From Candidatus Kapaibacterium sp. (GTDB lineage: Bacteria; Bacteroidota; Ignavibacteria; Kapaibacteriales; UBA4661), in NCBI GenBank assembly GCA_025055035.1, contig JANWZB010000017.1:1-34439 (forward strand): DNA of 34,439 nucleotides, written 5' to 3'. The translations under genes and the position numbers were made by a program. Positions 19,101-24,900 of the stretch are shown here, in pieces. Each line of letters begins with the position of its first letter. Position 1 is the stretch's first letter. The notes beneath the pieces are model-generated. The model was not told the DNA's origin and searched no databases. It saw only the letters and a program-made list of their open reading frames with translations.

Positions 19101-20323
19101 CCAAAAATTTGCATATCCGAGTTAATGCTTACGTTCAGCGTAGCTACTCTATTGCGTAGCCGCGTAAGCATTGCCGGACCTGTGAAGGCAAGCTCGGAAG
19201 TGGTCGCTCCAACGGGGTTCATGGTATTCAGTTCTTCATAGATAAGCTCGATAGGCATCGCTGGATTGTTCACTGTTGTGATCGTTCCACCAGCAATCAT
19301 ACGGCTCGCGGCCATTGTTACCACTGTTCCCGGTGGTATAGAAAGTACGGAAACAACGTTTTCAACAGTGAGTGTACCATGCAAATTATAATTCGCAGGA
19401 GTCAGTTGCGTTACAGCAGAGACGCTACGACGCACAACAAGGTTACCAAGCATCATAGCAACCTCATTTGTTCCTGGCATTGGCACTGTTTGTGTTACAT
19501 TATCTGGTCTGTCATAGACAAGCGAACCACGTGCTCCAGAGAGAGCATATTGAATGGGACCATTATACGTGCCACCTGACATGCGTAGCGCACCACCATC
19601 TTCTACGCTAAAGTTCTGAGCAACGGCATTTTGGATAGCTCCAAACGTTCCAGGAAACCCTGTGGCAGCAACAGAGATACTCCCAAAAATACGGGCAGCC
19701 ACGGGAGCACTACCAGCATTTGCACTGATAGCAAGTGTTATATTGCTTCCAACAACTAGCGTCGAATTTGGTGCAACAATTAGTGGAGCATTGATTGCAT
19801 CACCCATAATGCCATTCAAGCTCAGCGTTGATGCCGCCGCATCGCTCAGTGTAACAATGACATTCGACTGTACAACAACACGCCCAACTTGGAACATTGC
19901 ACCACCAAAGCTGATAGTTGGATTCCCCGACAAGTTGTCGAAAATAGCAACGTCCGTAATACCGGGAACACCAGCACCACCAGCACCACCAGAGGTTGTG
20001 CTCCACAGAGCAGGATTATTCCACGCGCCACTTCCAACGCGAAAGAACGTTGCTGCATTCGTCATACCGACAAGTGTGCATACCATAAGCAGAGAAATCC
20101 ACACATGGGTCATACGAGCTGTTGCCCGTGTTGCTTTAAGGATAGAACGAAAAATGCGCTGCAGCATAGATATATTCTGCTGCATCGCCTCTAAGACCTC
20201 CAATGAAGCACGAGCATGCACCGCCGAGTTTAACGCGCTGCCTCGCTCTGCCTCATCGAATGCACACAGTGCAACGCCCCGTACAGGTGTGCGCTGCCGA
20301 GTAGCAGAGTGTAGAGAGTTCAT
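10166..20323 (-). CDS. Giant T9SS-secreted surface protein with duplicated beta modules, ~140-aa repeats and IPT/TIG domains
   Basis: This protein of about 3385 residues is probably a cell-surface adhesin or matrix protein. The start chosen is the ATG at 20323, which has GGAG 6 nt upstream; a TTG four codons earlier is less likely. The first hydrophobic Sec segment (ISLLMVCTLVGMTNA) begins only about 75 residues in, after an Arg-rich n-region. Two similar modules follow, about 870 residues each, opening with FFRVGSGAWNN and YWVGGNNTDWGN and closing with an RSVNAQWT / QRVNVQWT domain; between these are repetitive Gly/Asn/Thr-rich beta-helix-like strands. Next come five ~140-residue repeats with an NGGNLTI-type core and about eight IPT/TIG domains. 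The last ~80 residues (YPNPVDG... SALPSGVYIIEL... EKLLKR) are a T9SS type A sorting domain. The ligand is unknown; no enzymatic motif was seen. Confidence 0.92.
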   Translation of the reverse strand: MNSLHSATRQRTPVRGVALCAFDEAERGSALNSAVHARASLEVLEAMQQNISMLQRIFRSILKATRATARMTHVWISLLMVCTLVGMTNAATFFRVGSGAWNNPALWSTTSGGAGGAGVPGITDVAIFDNLSGNPTISFGGAMFQVGRVVVQSNVIVTLSDAAASTLSLNGIMGDAINAPLIVAPNSTLVVGSNITLAISANAGSAPVAARIFGSISVAATGFPGTFGAIQNAVAQNFSVEDGGALRMSGGTYNGPIQYALSGARGSLVYDRPDNVTQTVPMPGTNEVAMMLGNLVVRRSVSAVTQLTPANYNLHGTLTVENVVSVLSIPPGTVVTMAASRMIAGGTITTVNNPAMPIELIYEELNTMNPVGATTSELAFTGPAMLTRLRNRVATLNVSINSDMQIFGSAMSGLEVADAGATAGLNQGGRVTISAGRRVTLRNNSVSHIGNFTTARLIVNGTLIISTGSTLNNTNVSGTGTSSGLVIGSGGRIQFWGSAQQITPGSGNTFYTDATSVADYQDADFMTFAARPTTPQEIPTTMNGSITVNRIGTPTLDLNMVLLNNSVTMNGNLNLVSGGIGMNGNRMILNGTVTLGTGGYIAGSNAASASAFLYNGTVPTSVRTTSSTFVVFNHFGVTNTGNLTLSGQVIIDGSTYTAAYDMMGAPNNNGQLVLSNTGNLVCNAATLIFRGMNGYGAGVGQGGHIPVTNTGAISGDTGSQIIFESPQARSYLRMASGGQVLANLYVQPAAAGVTDYLVSLRTPLSVTSAPALTLNGNAVLQLGPGADLTLSNAVIAGGAPNTMGNFIDASQGGRLIIQNMGVAAYTFPVGVNTGAGPARYLPITINNPTPNETYIVSVTTAIVNVPSIPSNLTTRSVNAQWTISKGTPSYNGPLTLQWNTADEPVPFNTSLTADPSLTTIRRWTGASYANVLPTMLPVIGPPRTLQATFNGSLSNTIFIVSNALFPIYWVGGNNTDWGNTLNWASSSNGTPGSAAPPGINDWAIFDRSIDAPVISTNIPASIQRLTVMGGASPTFAQPTTLNLRQTMVMADKDVFFGESLHIATGSTLTLGGTNLSIAPTVAGNHERGIVFGTLRINPGSTLNHTVNMNTAEFVVASAGTLQMAGGTFTKGMMTTLLYNTPAPYTALSPSTPAILAYADALSTAVTTTPAATNEWGAPSPVTLPASLLINRTGANRDFIISTMGGVSVTVRNNITVQSGRFIIGPNMTLIAGPAPTSQVSVVSAVAPNGTFVGSNDGAMTPSELIINGQGPSTLRFASDNELERYLGRLTIGQTLTMGQAPPRVTLSSGRNLTLVAANGLNIVSADNSFGLIIASTDTLTLYRDVNAASIGAGSRVLVNGRLRLAGETVMPFPSLNNAGALAVGTTCTLDLICVGLGAVTGNPVEYLAPTSTLRYGGQRTVSTSPIEFPHLFNGTLIVQKGFSNGDPTLPGINDNLVQIDANKTLSGASIQLLNGGIDLHTAGVRFTMNAPLNSPSPLGMFRVGMGMASDGCIEYNNSTPATLRFDASGGAPFIGCLTITGATVTLASGTSATFEAATAITDAGRLFLDGTANLQMNGNSLSFTGNNTVGGFIRSGSGVLSGSASSNLTFTSPRRSVVRMNSMANQLNNMTVNSTFPVTNPLVVITTSTVVNGTLTLNSTNWGPGTGGGNIRLEPNVQFTVNATNATHTPVADNNFIETAAGSRLIMPIAAGAWRSFPVGTTNTLGTALLYAPVAIYNGSAASDFYSVNASHTITHQSTTYPQRVNVQWTVNKNSGTSTGDKMIYTWEVSHESPGFVRANGFPARWNGTGYDNLLNAALGGASMIGIGTYYSATSVNPITSYSNTPFVVLNPPSAIILAASNTSPTGNNGFNPTPPTSFGTPNLTITSGTPFPIHFSAFNGLNQLSPVVASFTVFGQLISAPGQTAVFNTSGTVSTTLDPALGRPVSSTMSSIVFDWLNPGNAASTTAILRLYEPTGTLTSASLVVTVLAPPLRPSTIAYSQVQNASTGTLGFNGGGLGQFNITGGISFPINFGLYSNSNFLAPTTATTVFETTIEPIPGLTMPSANFVATPSTPQAPTTATLNAGVATGSVRPIFNWTNPPGNGPAITKALVRLRVLSGGEPGSPVLASTTVTVTISTTGTVFPVPGASKLGYSVNSGDILDPALSNQGINNGAFTMSNPIMSNSVIRVNFASFADYGAVIRPSINPTQVQLSIAPVNPTDVFSIDGTTATTITSDGTGSLFPRIIHNDNAPAVKPAILTLSVVSGQTTLLSTTAQIWVATTGSIATHTSFNPNVGISGHTSPAIGSAGINGGNLTIPSGRPFNIDFGFFNAASVLALGGGNPMTLSIVNVVPGTETVTLSGNTAVPLIFGARQARLEGARLNWINPTVPGPIQVTIRLTPSNPPLIFSGISFTEATITLTTGASVPVALAMSQISSTGTQGVNGGNLTINNGVPFNINLGLFDAFGVPSPSLSNISVGLSAQPVIPGQTFTVSGGFSGVFVNQSGITLNNVIVTWTNPSSPTTQVQLVVSTTAGMGPIQSTSVIVTLSAGALFPTITNFSPGFGGPGTVVTIAGFNFTGVNSVTFGGVPATSFTVVNDGVIQAVVPAGAITGPITVSRPAGMSYPAGSGTSATPFTIGTPPTISSFTPTQGGTGTVIRINGTNFGSLSNIISVNVAGLTAVADSVNPSGTQLFVRITGTATTPRLAPITIATLNGTVTSTQLFQYNLPPIISGVTPGSAIANGRDVPIVINGSNFNINLMPGTGDISGVYFSIVNAPQAISPALRIAVQTVTPTEIRATISGTFNNMPGQRFIIVVNADGQYTSFPFQLIQSPAPTLTSITPSVTTATGVGFVATIAGTNFFGLAGTTVTANGTPLTVVSASPTQLQVLIPASLNQVGATLNIVVRNSDGQQVQGTIRINDAGRPFIERISPPRAIVGSSAVTITITGSGFFLNAEVTFNNIPLQVLSNPARSTTQIVAVIPASLLTTLGSFPIRITNPGGLSNAVLFTVGYPPPTITSVVTASGTMPGQSVTAASVFPFWLAINGSGFRAGLTVTFNNSNLTIISTSDTQVIVQVPASLNRTGVFPVTLSNPDGLSSTATFTIGQPNAPVVTSVFPSVTNATATPFFITINGRNFTPGPQGQPLPGFQVLFNGRALQVISVTATQVIAFVPANVNNQEGNATIDVINPDGQRAMPPGTIEVRCMVCPIITSVSPRTLRPSYPFDVTFTITGSNFRPGATVTVGGVPLRIISITDNQIIAVAPAGFFLSDPRIRVTNTDGTNFTLFDAYQVSVREVINLEAMVARVYPNPVDGIVGFEAHLPKPAQLHVRITDVLGRTLVLFTQAVGAGVFTQQLDVSALPSGVYIIELTDGERRYTEKLLKR
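10450..12660 (-). repeat. About eight tandem IPT/TIG domain repeats (protein level)
   Basis: Each unit is about 85-100 residues and opens with a P-x-I-x-S-x-x-P motif followed by an I-x-G-x-N/G-F strand, for example PTITNFSPGFGGPGT... IAGFNF, PTISSFTPTQGG... INGTNF, FIERISPPRAIVG... ITGSGF and PIITSVSPRTLRP... ITGSNF. A conserved QVIVQVPASL / QIIAVAPAGF segment closes many units. These are immunoglobulin-like TIG folds, frequent in bacterial surface proteins. They form the stalk directly before the sorting domain. Confidence 0.85.
12660..14770 (-). repeat. Five ~140-residue repeats with an NGG-LTI-PF-I core (protein level)
   Basis: Five units start near 14770, 14340, 13880, 13455 and 13045, with a spacing of roughly 395-460 nt. 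The core is visible in each: a short Ser/Thr lead, then G-x-N-G-G, an LTI-type strand, PF-x-I-x-F and a G-x-F or A-F turn. Examples are GINGGNLTIPSGRPFNIDFGFF, split here as GINGGNLTI and GRPFNIDFGFF, and GVNGGNLTI with GVPFNINLGLF. I do not recognise a named family for this unit. Unit length is approximate. Confidence 0.7.
14775..20050 (-). repeat. Tandem duplication of a ~2.6-kb beta-rich module (protein level)
   Basis: Module A (about 20050 to 17430) and module B (about 17429 to 14775) have the same order of parts. Each has a W-containing opening (VGSGAWNNPALW; WVGGNNTDWGNTLNW) ending in PGI-x-D-x-AIFD, then many short N-G-x-L-x-x-x-T beta strands. Each closes with a domain starting at YLPITINN or YAPVAIYN, passing through VNAQWT or VNVQWT, and ending in a W-x-G-x-x-Y-x-N-x-L motif. 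Lengths are nearly equal (about 2620 and 2655 nt). The opening resembles the YWVGG-type motif known from T9SS-secreted Bacteroidota proteins. Confidence 0.7.
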
Positions 20324-20329
20324 ACTATT

Positions 20330-20333
20330 CTCC
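20330..20333 (-). promoter_or_regulatory. Shine-Dalgarno site deciding the giant-gene start
   Basis: On the minus strand GGAG is followed by 6 nt and ATG at 20323-20321. This favours that ATG over the in-frame TTG at 20335, which overlaps the GGAG itself. Confidence 0.7.
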
Positions 20334-20562
20334 AAAAAATGTAGGTTGTGAATGAAAAAGAGGGTTATGAATGTTATATAATGCGATGTTGCTGCAGACT
20401 GCAGACTGTTTGTCGTGTACTACTTCACCGAAATGTATATTTTGGAATATGCTAGTGAATAGGAAGCAAGTACGCCTAGGGAAATAAGCAAAAGATATGC
20501 CAAAGGAATATATTTATTGGGCAAACCATAACGATTTGCGCATTACTCTACGTATAAGAAAC

Positions 20563-20595
20563 TTGAGCCAAGCAGATATTTCCTGCTTGGCTCAA
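20563..20595 (-). terminator. Perfect 13-bp hairpin, probable terminator of the 89-residue gene
   Basis: TTGAGCCAAGCAG (20563-20575) and CTGCTTGGCTCAA (20583-20595) pair perfectly around a 7-nt loop. On the minus strand it is followed by GTTTCTTATACG, a modest T-rich tail, and it lies 111 nt past the stop of the 89-residue gene. It also separates that gene from the giant-gene promoter region. Confidence 0.7.
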
Positions 20596-20664
20596 CTATG
20601 GCATTAGTGATACGTATGTACTGCTTTTGATGTTCTTTACTGCAAAGTCTGCTAAGAATGCCTT

Positions 20665-20698
20665 GTTGTTAACTTCTGAGGGTTGTTAACTTCTGAGG
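20665..20698. repeat. Exact 17-bp tandem duplication
   Basis: GTTGTTAACTTCTGAGG occurs twice head-to-tail (20665-20681 and 20682-20698) without mismatch, ending 8 nt before the stop codon of the minus-strand 89-residue gene. Each copy holds the palindrome GTTAAC. A recent slippage duplication or a pair of protein-binding sites are both possible. Confidence 0.9.
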
Positions 20699-20706
20699 AT
20701 AGAGAC

Positions 20707-20976
20707 CTACTGAGCATCGAATGGAAGCAGCTCTGGATGAGCTGCAAGTAGAGCATTAATCTCTTGCAAGAGCTTTTGAATAGATTGGATACGCTCTGGC
20801 GCAAGGAGCATCGCATAGCGGCGTACCATGCTTAGTGCTAATGCACCTGTTGTTAAGTCTGTTCGGGAAAGCCGCTCGCGGCGATGGATCTTTGCTAGGA
20901 TTCCCCGAATTTCGTATTCAAGCCATTCTCCTGCGCGGCTTGTGGGCTTGTATGGTGATGATATGTAAGCTATCAT
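20707..20976 (-). CDS. Hypothetical protein of 89 residues
   Basis: I do not recognise a family. The protein is soluble, has no signal peptide or Cys, and is predicted largely helical, with an amphipathic C-terminal helix (ERIQSIQKLLQEINALL). The N-terminal part is basic (KIHRRERLSR). On the minus strand the ATG is preceded by AGGTAGGTG at close spacing, a good Shine-Dalgarno site by the standard of this window. A perfect hairpin terminator follows, so it looks like a real monocistronic gene. A small DNA- or protein-binding role would fit the charge pattern but is only a guess. Confidence 0.65.
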   Translation of the reverse strand: MIAYISSPYKPTSRAGEWLEYEIRGILAKIHRRERLSRTDLTTGALALSMVRRYAMLLAPERIQSIQKLLQEINALLAAHPELLPFDAQ

Positions 20977-21052
20977 AGTGACACCTACCTATAAGTGGCA
21001 ATCTTATTGTGATACAAAGTGAGTTAAACACAGTACTGAAGGAGACCTACCA

Positions 21053-21262
21053 ATGGGGCTGCCAATACACTCATCAAATAATAACACACGATCTACATTC
21101 TTTGTTACAAATTTACAACACTTTCACAAAGTGTGTAAGTGTCACGAAGTAACAATTCCGTCTGACCAAAAGTCATGTTGGTTATACGTCTGGCATAATT
21201 TTAGCTACTTTCCTACTACCTACTATACCGACCTTTCAGGTGTTAGCGTTGTATCATACTGA
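21053..21262 (+). CDS. Doubtful small ORF (69 codons) with a strong Shine-Dalgarno site
   Basis: The only support is AAGGAG 8 nt before the ATG, an unusually good ribosome site in this window, and an uninterrupted 69-codon frame. The product is rich in His, Tyr, Ser and Cys and shows no signal peptide, membrane helix or known motif. It ends just before the lipoprotein-like NlpC/P60 gene and could be a leader ORF or a chance frame. It may also mark the true upstream start of the peptidase gene if a frameshift lies between them. Confidence 0.2.
   Translation: MGLPIHSSNNNTRSTFFVTNLQHFHKVCKCHEVTIPSDQKSCWLYVWHNFSYFPTTYYTDLSGVSVVSY
21118..21134. promoter_or_regulatory. Perfect palindrome upstream of the NlpC/P60 gene
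   Basis: ACACTTT and AAAGTGT are exact inverse complements separated by CAC. The site is in an A+T-rich stretch about 145 nt upstream of the peptidase start. Size and spacing resemble a dimeric repressor operator, though a small hairpin is also possible. Confidence 0.3.
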
Positions 21263-21265
21263 TAC
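21251..21265. promoter_or_regulatory. Perfect palindrome just upstream of the peptidase start
   Basis: GTATCA and TGATAC flank TAC, ending 11 nt before the GTG candidate start of the NlpC/P60 gene. It could be an operator or a small hairpin affecting initiation. No promoter element was convincingly identified next to it. Confidence 0.3.
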
Positions 21266-21276
21266 CCACTGCAATT

Positions 21277-21996
21277 GTGGTTCTCATACTTTGTCTCACT
21301 TTGGTTGCATCATCTGCCATGCATTTATACATCACACAGCGAATAATTCTCTGGTGTATATCTCTATGGCATTCACTGTACGTGCACTGTTTAACATATT
21401 TTCTCATAGCGTTAATAGTTGCTTCGATAGTTGCTTCCTGCCATACTAGCATTCGTTTTAGCTCGCAGAATCCCACACAACCTGTCGCTGCACGTAGCAC
21501 TACACCGAGCACTGCTCCAATGAATGGCAAAAGTCGTGCCAACATACCGTTATCTCGTTCTACAAAAGCACAGCGTTCGTACTACCATGAACATTCAGCA
21601 TATACACCGAAGGAAACAAAACTGCTCGAAAGTGCTGAGCGCTGGCTGGGCACGCCGTATCGGTATGGAAGTAGCTCACGAACAGGAACGGATTGTTCAG
21701 GCTTCGTTATGCGTGTTTATGAAGAGCAGGGTATTAGCCTTCCCCGCAGCACCAAAGATCAATTCTTGGTTGGTCGAGCAGTACACCCTCAGGAGTTACG
21801 TATTGGCGACCTTGTCTTCTTTAATACAACTGGTGCTGGAGTGTCGCACGTAGGAATCTACATAGGTAACGATACACTCATCCATGCATCGAGCAAAAGC
21901 GGTGTTACAAAGCAATCCCTCTCTGAACCCTACCTCGCACAAACGTATATTGGCGCACGGAGAGTGTTCAATGATCTGCAACAGTATGGGCCTTAG
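21277..21996 (+). CDS. NlpC/P60 (C40) family cysteine peptidase, probable lipoprotein
   Basis: The C-terminal ~125 residues (115-235 of 239) form an NlpC/P60 domain, a peptidoglycan gamma-D-glutamyl-diamino acid endopeptidase fold. Cys140 is in the DCSGF motif, His191 in GVSHVGIYIG and a third polar His203 in LIHASSKSG. A hydrophobic stretch ending VASC (Cys55) is a good lipobox, so the mature protein may be a lipoprotein with a Ser/Thr-rich linker before the catalytic domain. The start is uncertain: GTG at 21277 is given, but ATG at 21319 or GTG at 21382 would place the signal peptide closer to normal length, and none has a Shine-Dalgarno site. A second hydrophobic stretch lies further upstream. 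Its stop overlaps that of the convergent kinase by 4 nt. Confidence 0.88.
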   Translation: MVLILCLTLVASSAMHLYITQRIILWCISLWHSLYVHCLTYFLIALIVASIVASCHTSIRFSSQNPTQPVAARSTTPSTAPMNGKSRANIPLSRSTKAQRSYYHEHSAYTPKETKLLESAERWLGTPYRYGSSSRTGTDCSGFVMRVYEEQGISLPRSTKDQFLVGRAVHPQELRIGDLVFFNTTGAGVSHVGIYIGNDTLIHASSKSGVTKQSLSEPYLAQTYIGARRVFNDLQQYGP

Positions 21997-24900
21997 ATAG
22001 GAACATTTGTTGTAGTTTCACTTTGGTCTTGCTTGTTAGCAGTACTGGTGTTTACAGGCAATTCCACATAAAATGTTGCTCCGCGCCCAAGTTCTGACTC
22101 ACACCACACATGTCCGTTGAGCGCTTCAACTATACGCTTGACAATGTTTAGTCCTAGACCAGTGCTATGCTCTCCACCAGTCGGACGCGCCGATAAGCGC
22201 GCGAATTTCCCAAAAAGTTTTGCTTTGTCTTCATCGCTCAAACCGGGACCTTCGTCTTGCACTGCAATGCGAGACTTGTCACTCAAAGAATCTACGCGTA
22301 CAATGACCCTTGTCCCAAACGGTGAGTATTTAATAGCATTGGAAATGAGGTTGTCACAAACCTCTGCAAGCAATGTTGCGTCGGAACATAACTCTATGTG
22401 TTCCTTCTGTGCAACGAACGTTAGCACAATATTCTTCGCAGCCGCGCGTTCGATATAATCATTCGTTATCTTGCGCACAATATCCACAAGATTGAGCTGT
22501 ACTGGCTGAATGTTCAGCATGCCCGATTCAATTGCATTGATGTCAAGAAGATTTGTAATGATATTCATCATGCGATTGACTAATTCCACAATTGAATCAA
22601 GCTTATCGAGTACATCACGTTTCGAGAGCTGGTCGTAGTAACGCTGCAGCATAGAGACTGTCATACGGATTGCTGCAAGAGGATTTTTAAGATCGTGTGC
22701 AGCAATCCCCAAAAACTCATTCTTTTCTTGATTCAACGCGTGCAACTGAGCATTGCGTTCCTGCAGTTCGGTGTTCGCAAGCTCTATTTCTCGGGCTTGC
22801 TCTGCCAAGATATTCTGCTGACGCTGAATTTCTTCATTGGCTTGCAAAAGAACAAAGTTTTTCTCATTAAGTTCACTGTTAGCCAGCTCTATCTCTCGGG
22901 CTTGCTGGTCTAGTATTTCCAGCTGGCGCTTAATTTCTCGATTTTGCCGTTCAATTTCCTCAGCGTGCTCCTCAAGCTGGCGCGTTCTCTGGCGCACTAT
23001 ACCTTCCAGCATTGCCGCTCGCACTCGCAAACGCTGTGTCCGCCATTGCACGAGCAATACTCCTAAACCCACTGCACCGATTCCACATAACCCACCAAAC
23101 CACCAGGTTTGATAGAAGAATGCTCCAATTTCTAGGGTTAGCGTATCACCTTCCTCATTCCACACACCATCATTGTTGCATGCTTTGACGCGAAATACAT
23201 ATGTTCCCGGTGGTAGATTCGTGTAGAATGCGTTTCTTTGTCCTCCTGCATCTATCCAGTCGTCATCAATACCCTCAAGCTTATACTTGAACTGCACACG
23301 CTCTGGGGCAGCAAAGCATATCGCCGTATAGCGAATTTCTAAGCGTTGCGTTCCAGCAGGGCAGTACACTGCGCGCTGGGTGTTTATCCATATACCTTGA
23401 CTCGTATCACAATGAACACTTTGGCAATACACTGGTGGTGGTACGGTATTACGAAAGTACTGTTCAGGACGAATAATCACAATTCCCTTCAACATTGGTA
23501 TCCACAACTCCCCTGTACGGGTTACATGTGCAAAGCTCGGAACGGTGCACGTATTTGTTTGCAATCCATCGGAACGTGTGTACAGGCGGCAGCTCAGCTT
23601 TGTACCAGACTGCGCACACTCTAGCAAAGCAGACTTTGGTACACTAATAATTCCACGTTGGCATGTCATCCAGACCGTTCCAAGTGTATCTTCAAGAATA
23701 TGGAAGATGTTCTCTTCTGGCAAGCCATCTTTTGTAGTAAATACACTTGGCTTACCATTTTTTACCATCGTGATACCACCATTGCATGGAATCCAAATTT
23801 CATCACCTCGTGGTGATTCACTAGCCTGGAATGCATCATTACTCGGAAGTCCTGAGCCAGCATAGAAATGAGTCTTTATATGATGCGACGGGTCAATCAT
23901 TAGCACTCCACCGCCATTCGTGCTAATCCACATTCTCCCAGCACGATCCTGCATGATACCCAAAATACTATTTGATGGTAAATCTCCACGTTGGGTAGTC
24001 ATAGATGTGTAGCGACCGTTCTTGAAAAGGCTGATACCTCTCACTGTACCAATCCACAATGTACTATCGCGGGCAACGCACAAGCTGCGGATTTGATCAT
24101 CCACAAGACCGTCGCGTGTTGTATACGTTGTCAGACGACCGGAAGGAGCAACTTTGTGCAATGCTCCATATGTCCCTATCCAAACATTTCCCACACTATC
24201 TTGTACAAGTGTTCGTGCCAACGATGAGACTAAGCCATTATTCATTGTATATGTCGTTGCTCCTTGCCGTGTAACATGCTGCACACCACGATATGTTGCT
24301 ATCCACATAGCTTCTTTGCTATCCTGCAGAAGTGCATACACAACAGGATACATAAGTCCATGGCTTACTGCTATAGCGCCAAAGAAACTACGGCGCAGGC
24401 GGTTAAGTCCACCGTAATATGTGCCAACCCAGATATTTCCTTCAGTATCTACCTCAAGCGAACGGATAGAATCATCGGTCAGACCATTGCTCGATGTCAA
24501 GCGGAAACACTGTGGTGTAGATGTTGATTTCGTCCAGAGCAGAAGTCCTTCCTCTGTACCGATCCACAAGTTACCAGAACTATCCTCTACAAAATCGTGA
24601 ATTGGTATCGGCGCAGCAGCAAGTAGAGCAGTATCTCGCACAATACGACCATCGGCAAAGCGGCATACTCCCTTACGCGTACCAATCCATATCGTTCCTG
24701 AGCGGTCTTCATATACGCACTCCACGCTAATATGTGGCAGCCCATGAGATGTATCGAACGTTCGCGCAACAGCTGCCTGAGAACGCGAAGCCCAGTAGAA
24801 AAGACCTCGGCGTGTCGCCTGCCAGAAGCTTCCCTTCCTATCGATCAGAATATCCTGTGATATTTCTGGAGTAGCAACGCTGTATAGAGTATCTCGATAT

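Larger units (their letters stand above)
20324..20706. other. ~380-bp intergenic region upstream of the giant gene
   Basis: This region holds the leader and promoter of the minus-strand giant gene and the 3' region of the minus-strand 89-residue gene. The GGAG Shine-Dalgarno site of the giant gene is at 20330-20333. An A+T-rich TATATAA-like element on the minus strand near 20375-20382 is a weak -10 candidate. A strong hairpin (20563-20595) and a 17-bp tandem repeat (20665-20698) are listed separately. No gene is seen. Confidence 0.5.
20977..21276. other. 300-bp intergenic region with operator-like palindromes
   Basis: This is divergent space between the 89-residue gene (minus) and the NlpC/P60 gene (plus). 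ACACTTT-CAC-AAAGTGT (21118-21134) is a perfect 7-bp palindrome with a 3-nt spacer, and GTATCA-TAC-TGATAC (21251-21265) a perfect 6-bp one. A strong AAGGAG lies 8 nt before an ATG at 21053, which opens a 69-codon frame running to 21262. That short frame has no recognisable features, so I treat it as doubtful; see the separate entry. Confidence 0.5.

Noticed and set aside
19662-20351. 229-codon plus-strand frame opposite the start of the giant gene
   Set aside because: It lies wholly antisense to a signal peptide and YWVGG-type module with strong protein features. Its own product has no motif, so it is a codon-bias shadow.
20393-20406. Two copies of TGCAGAC in tandem upstream of the giant gene
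   Set aside because: A two-copy 7-bp repeat is expected by chance in this length. It has no clear relation to a promoter element.
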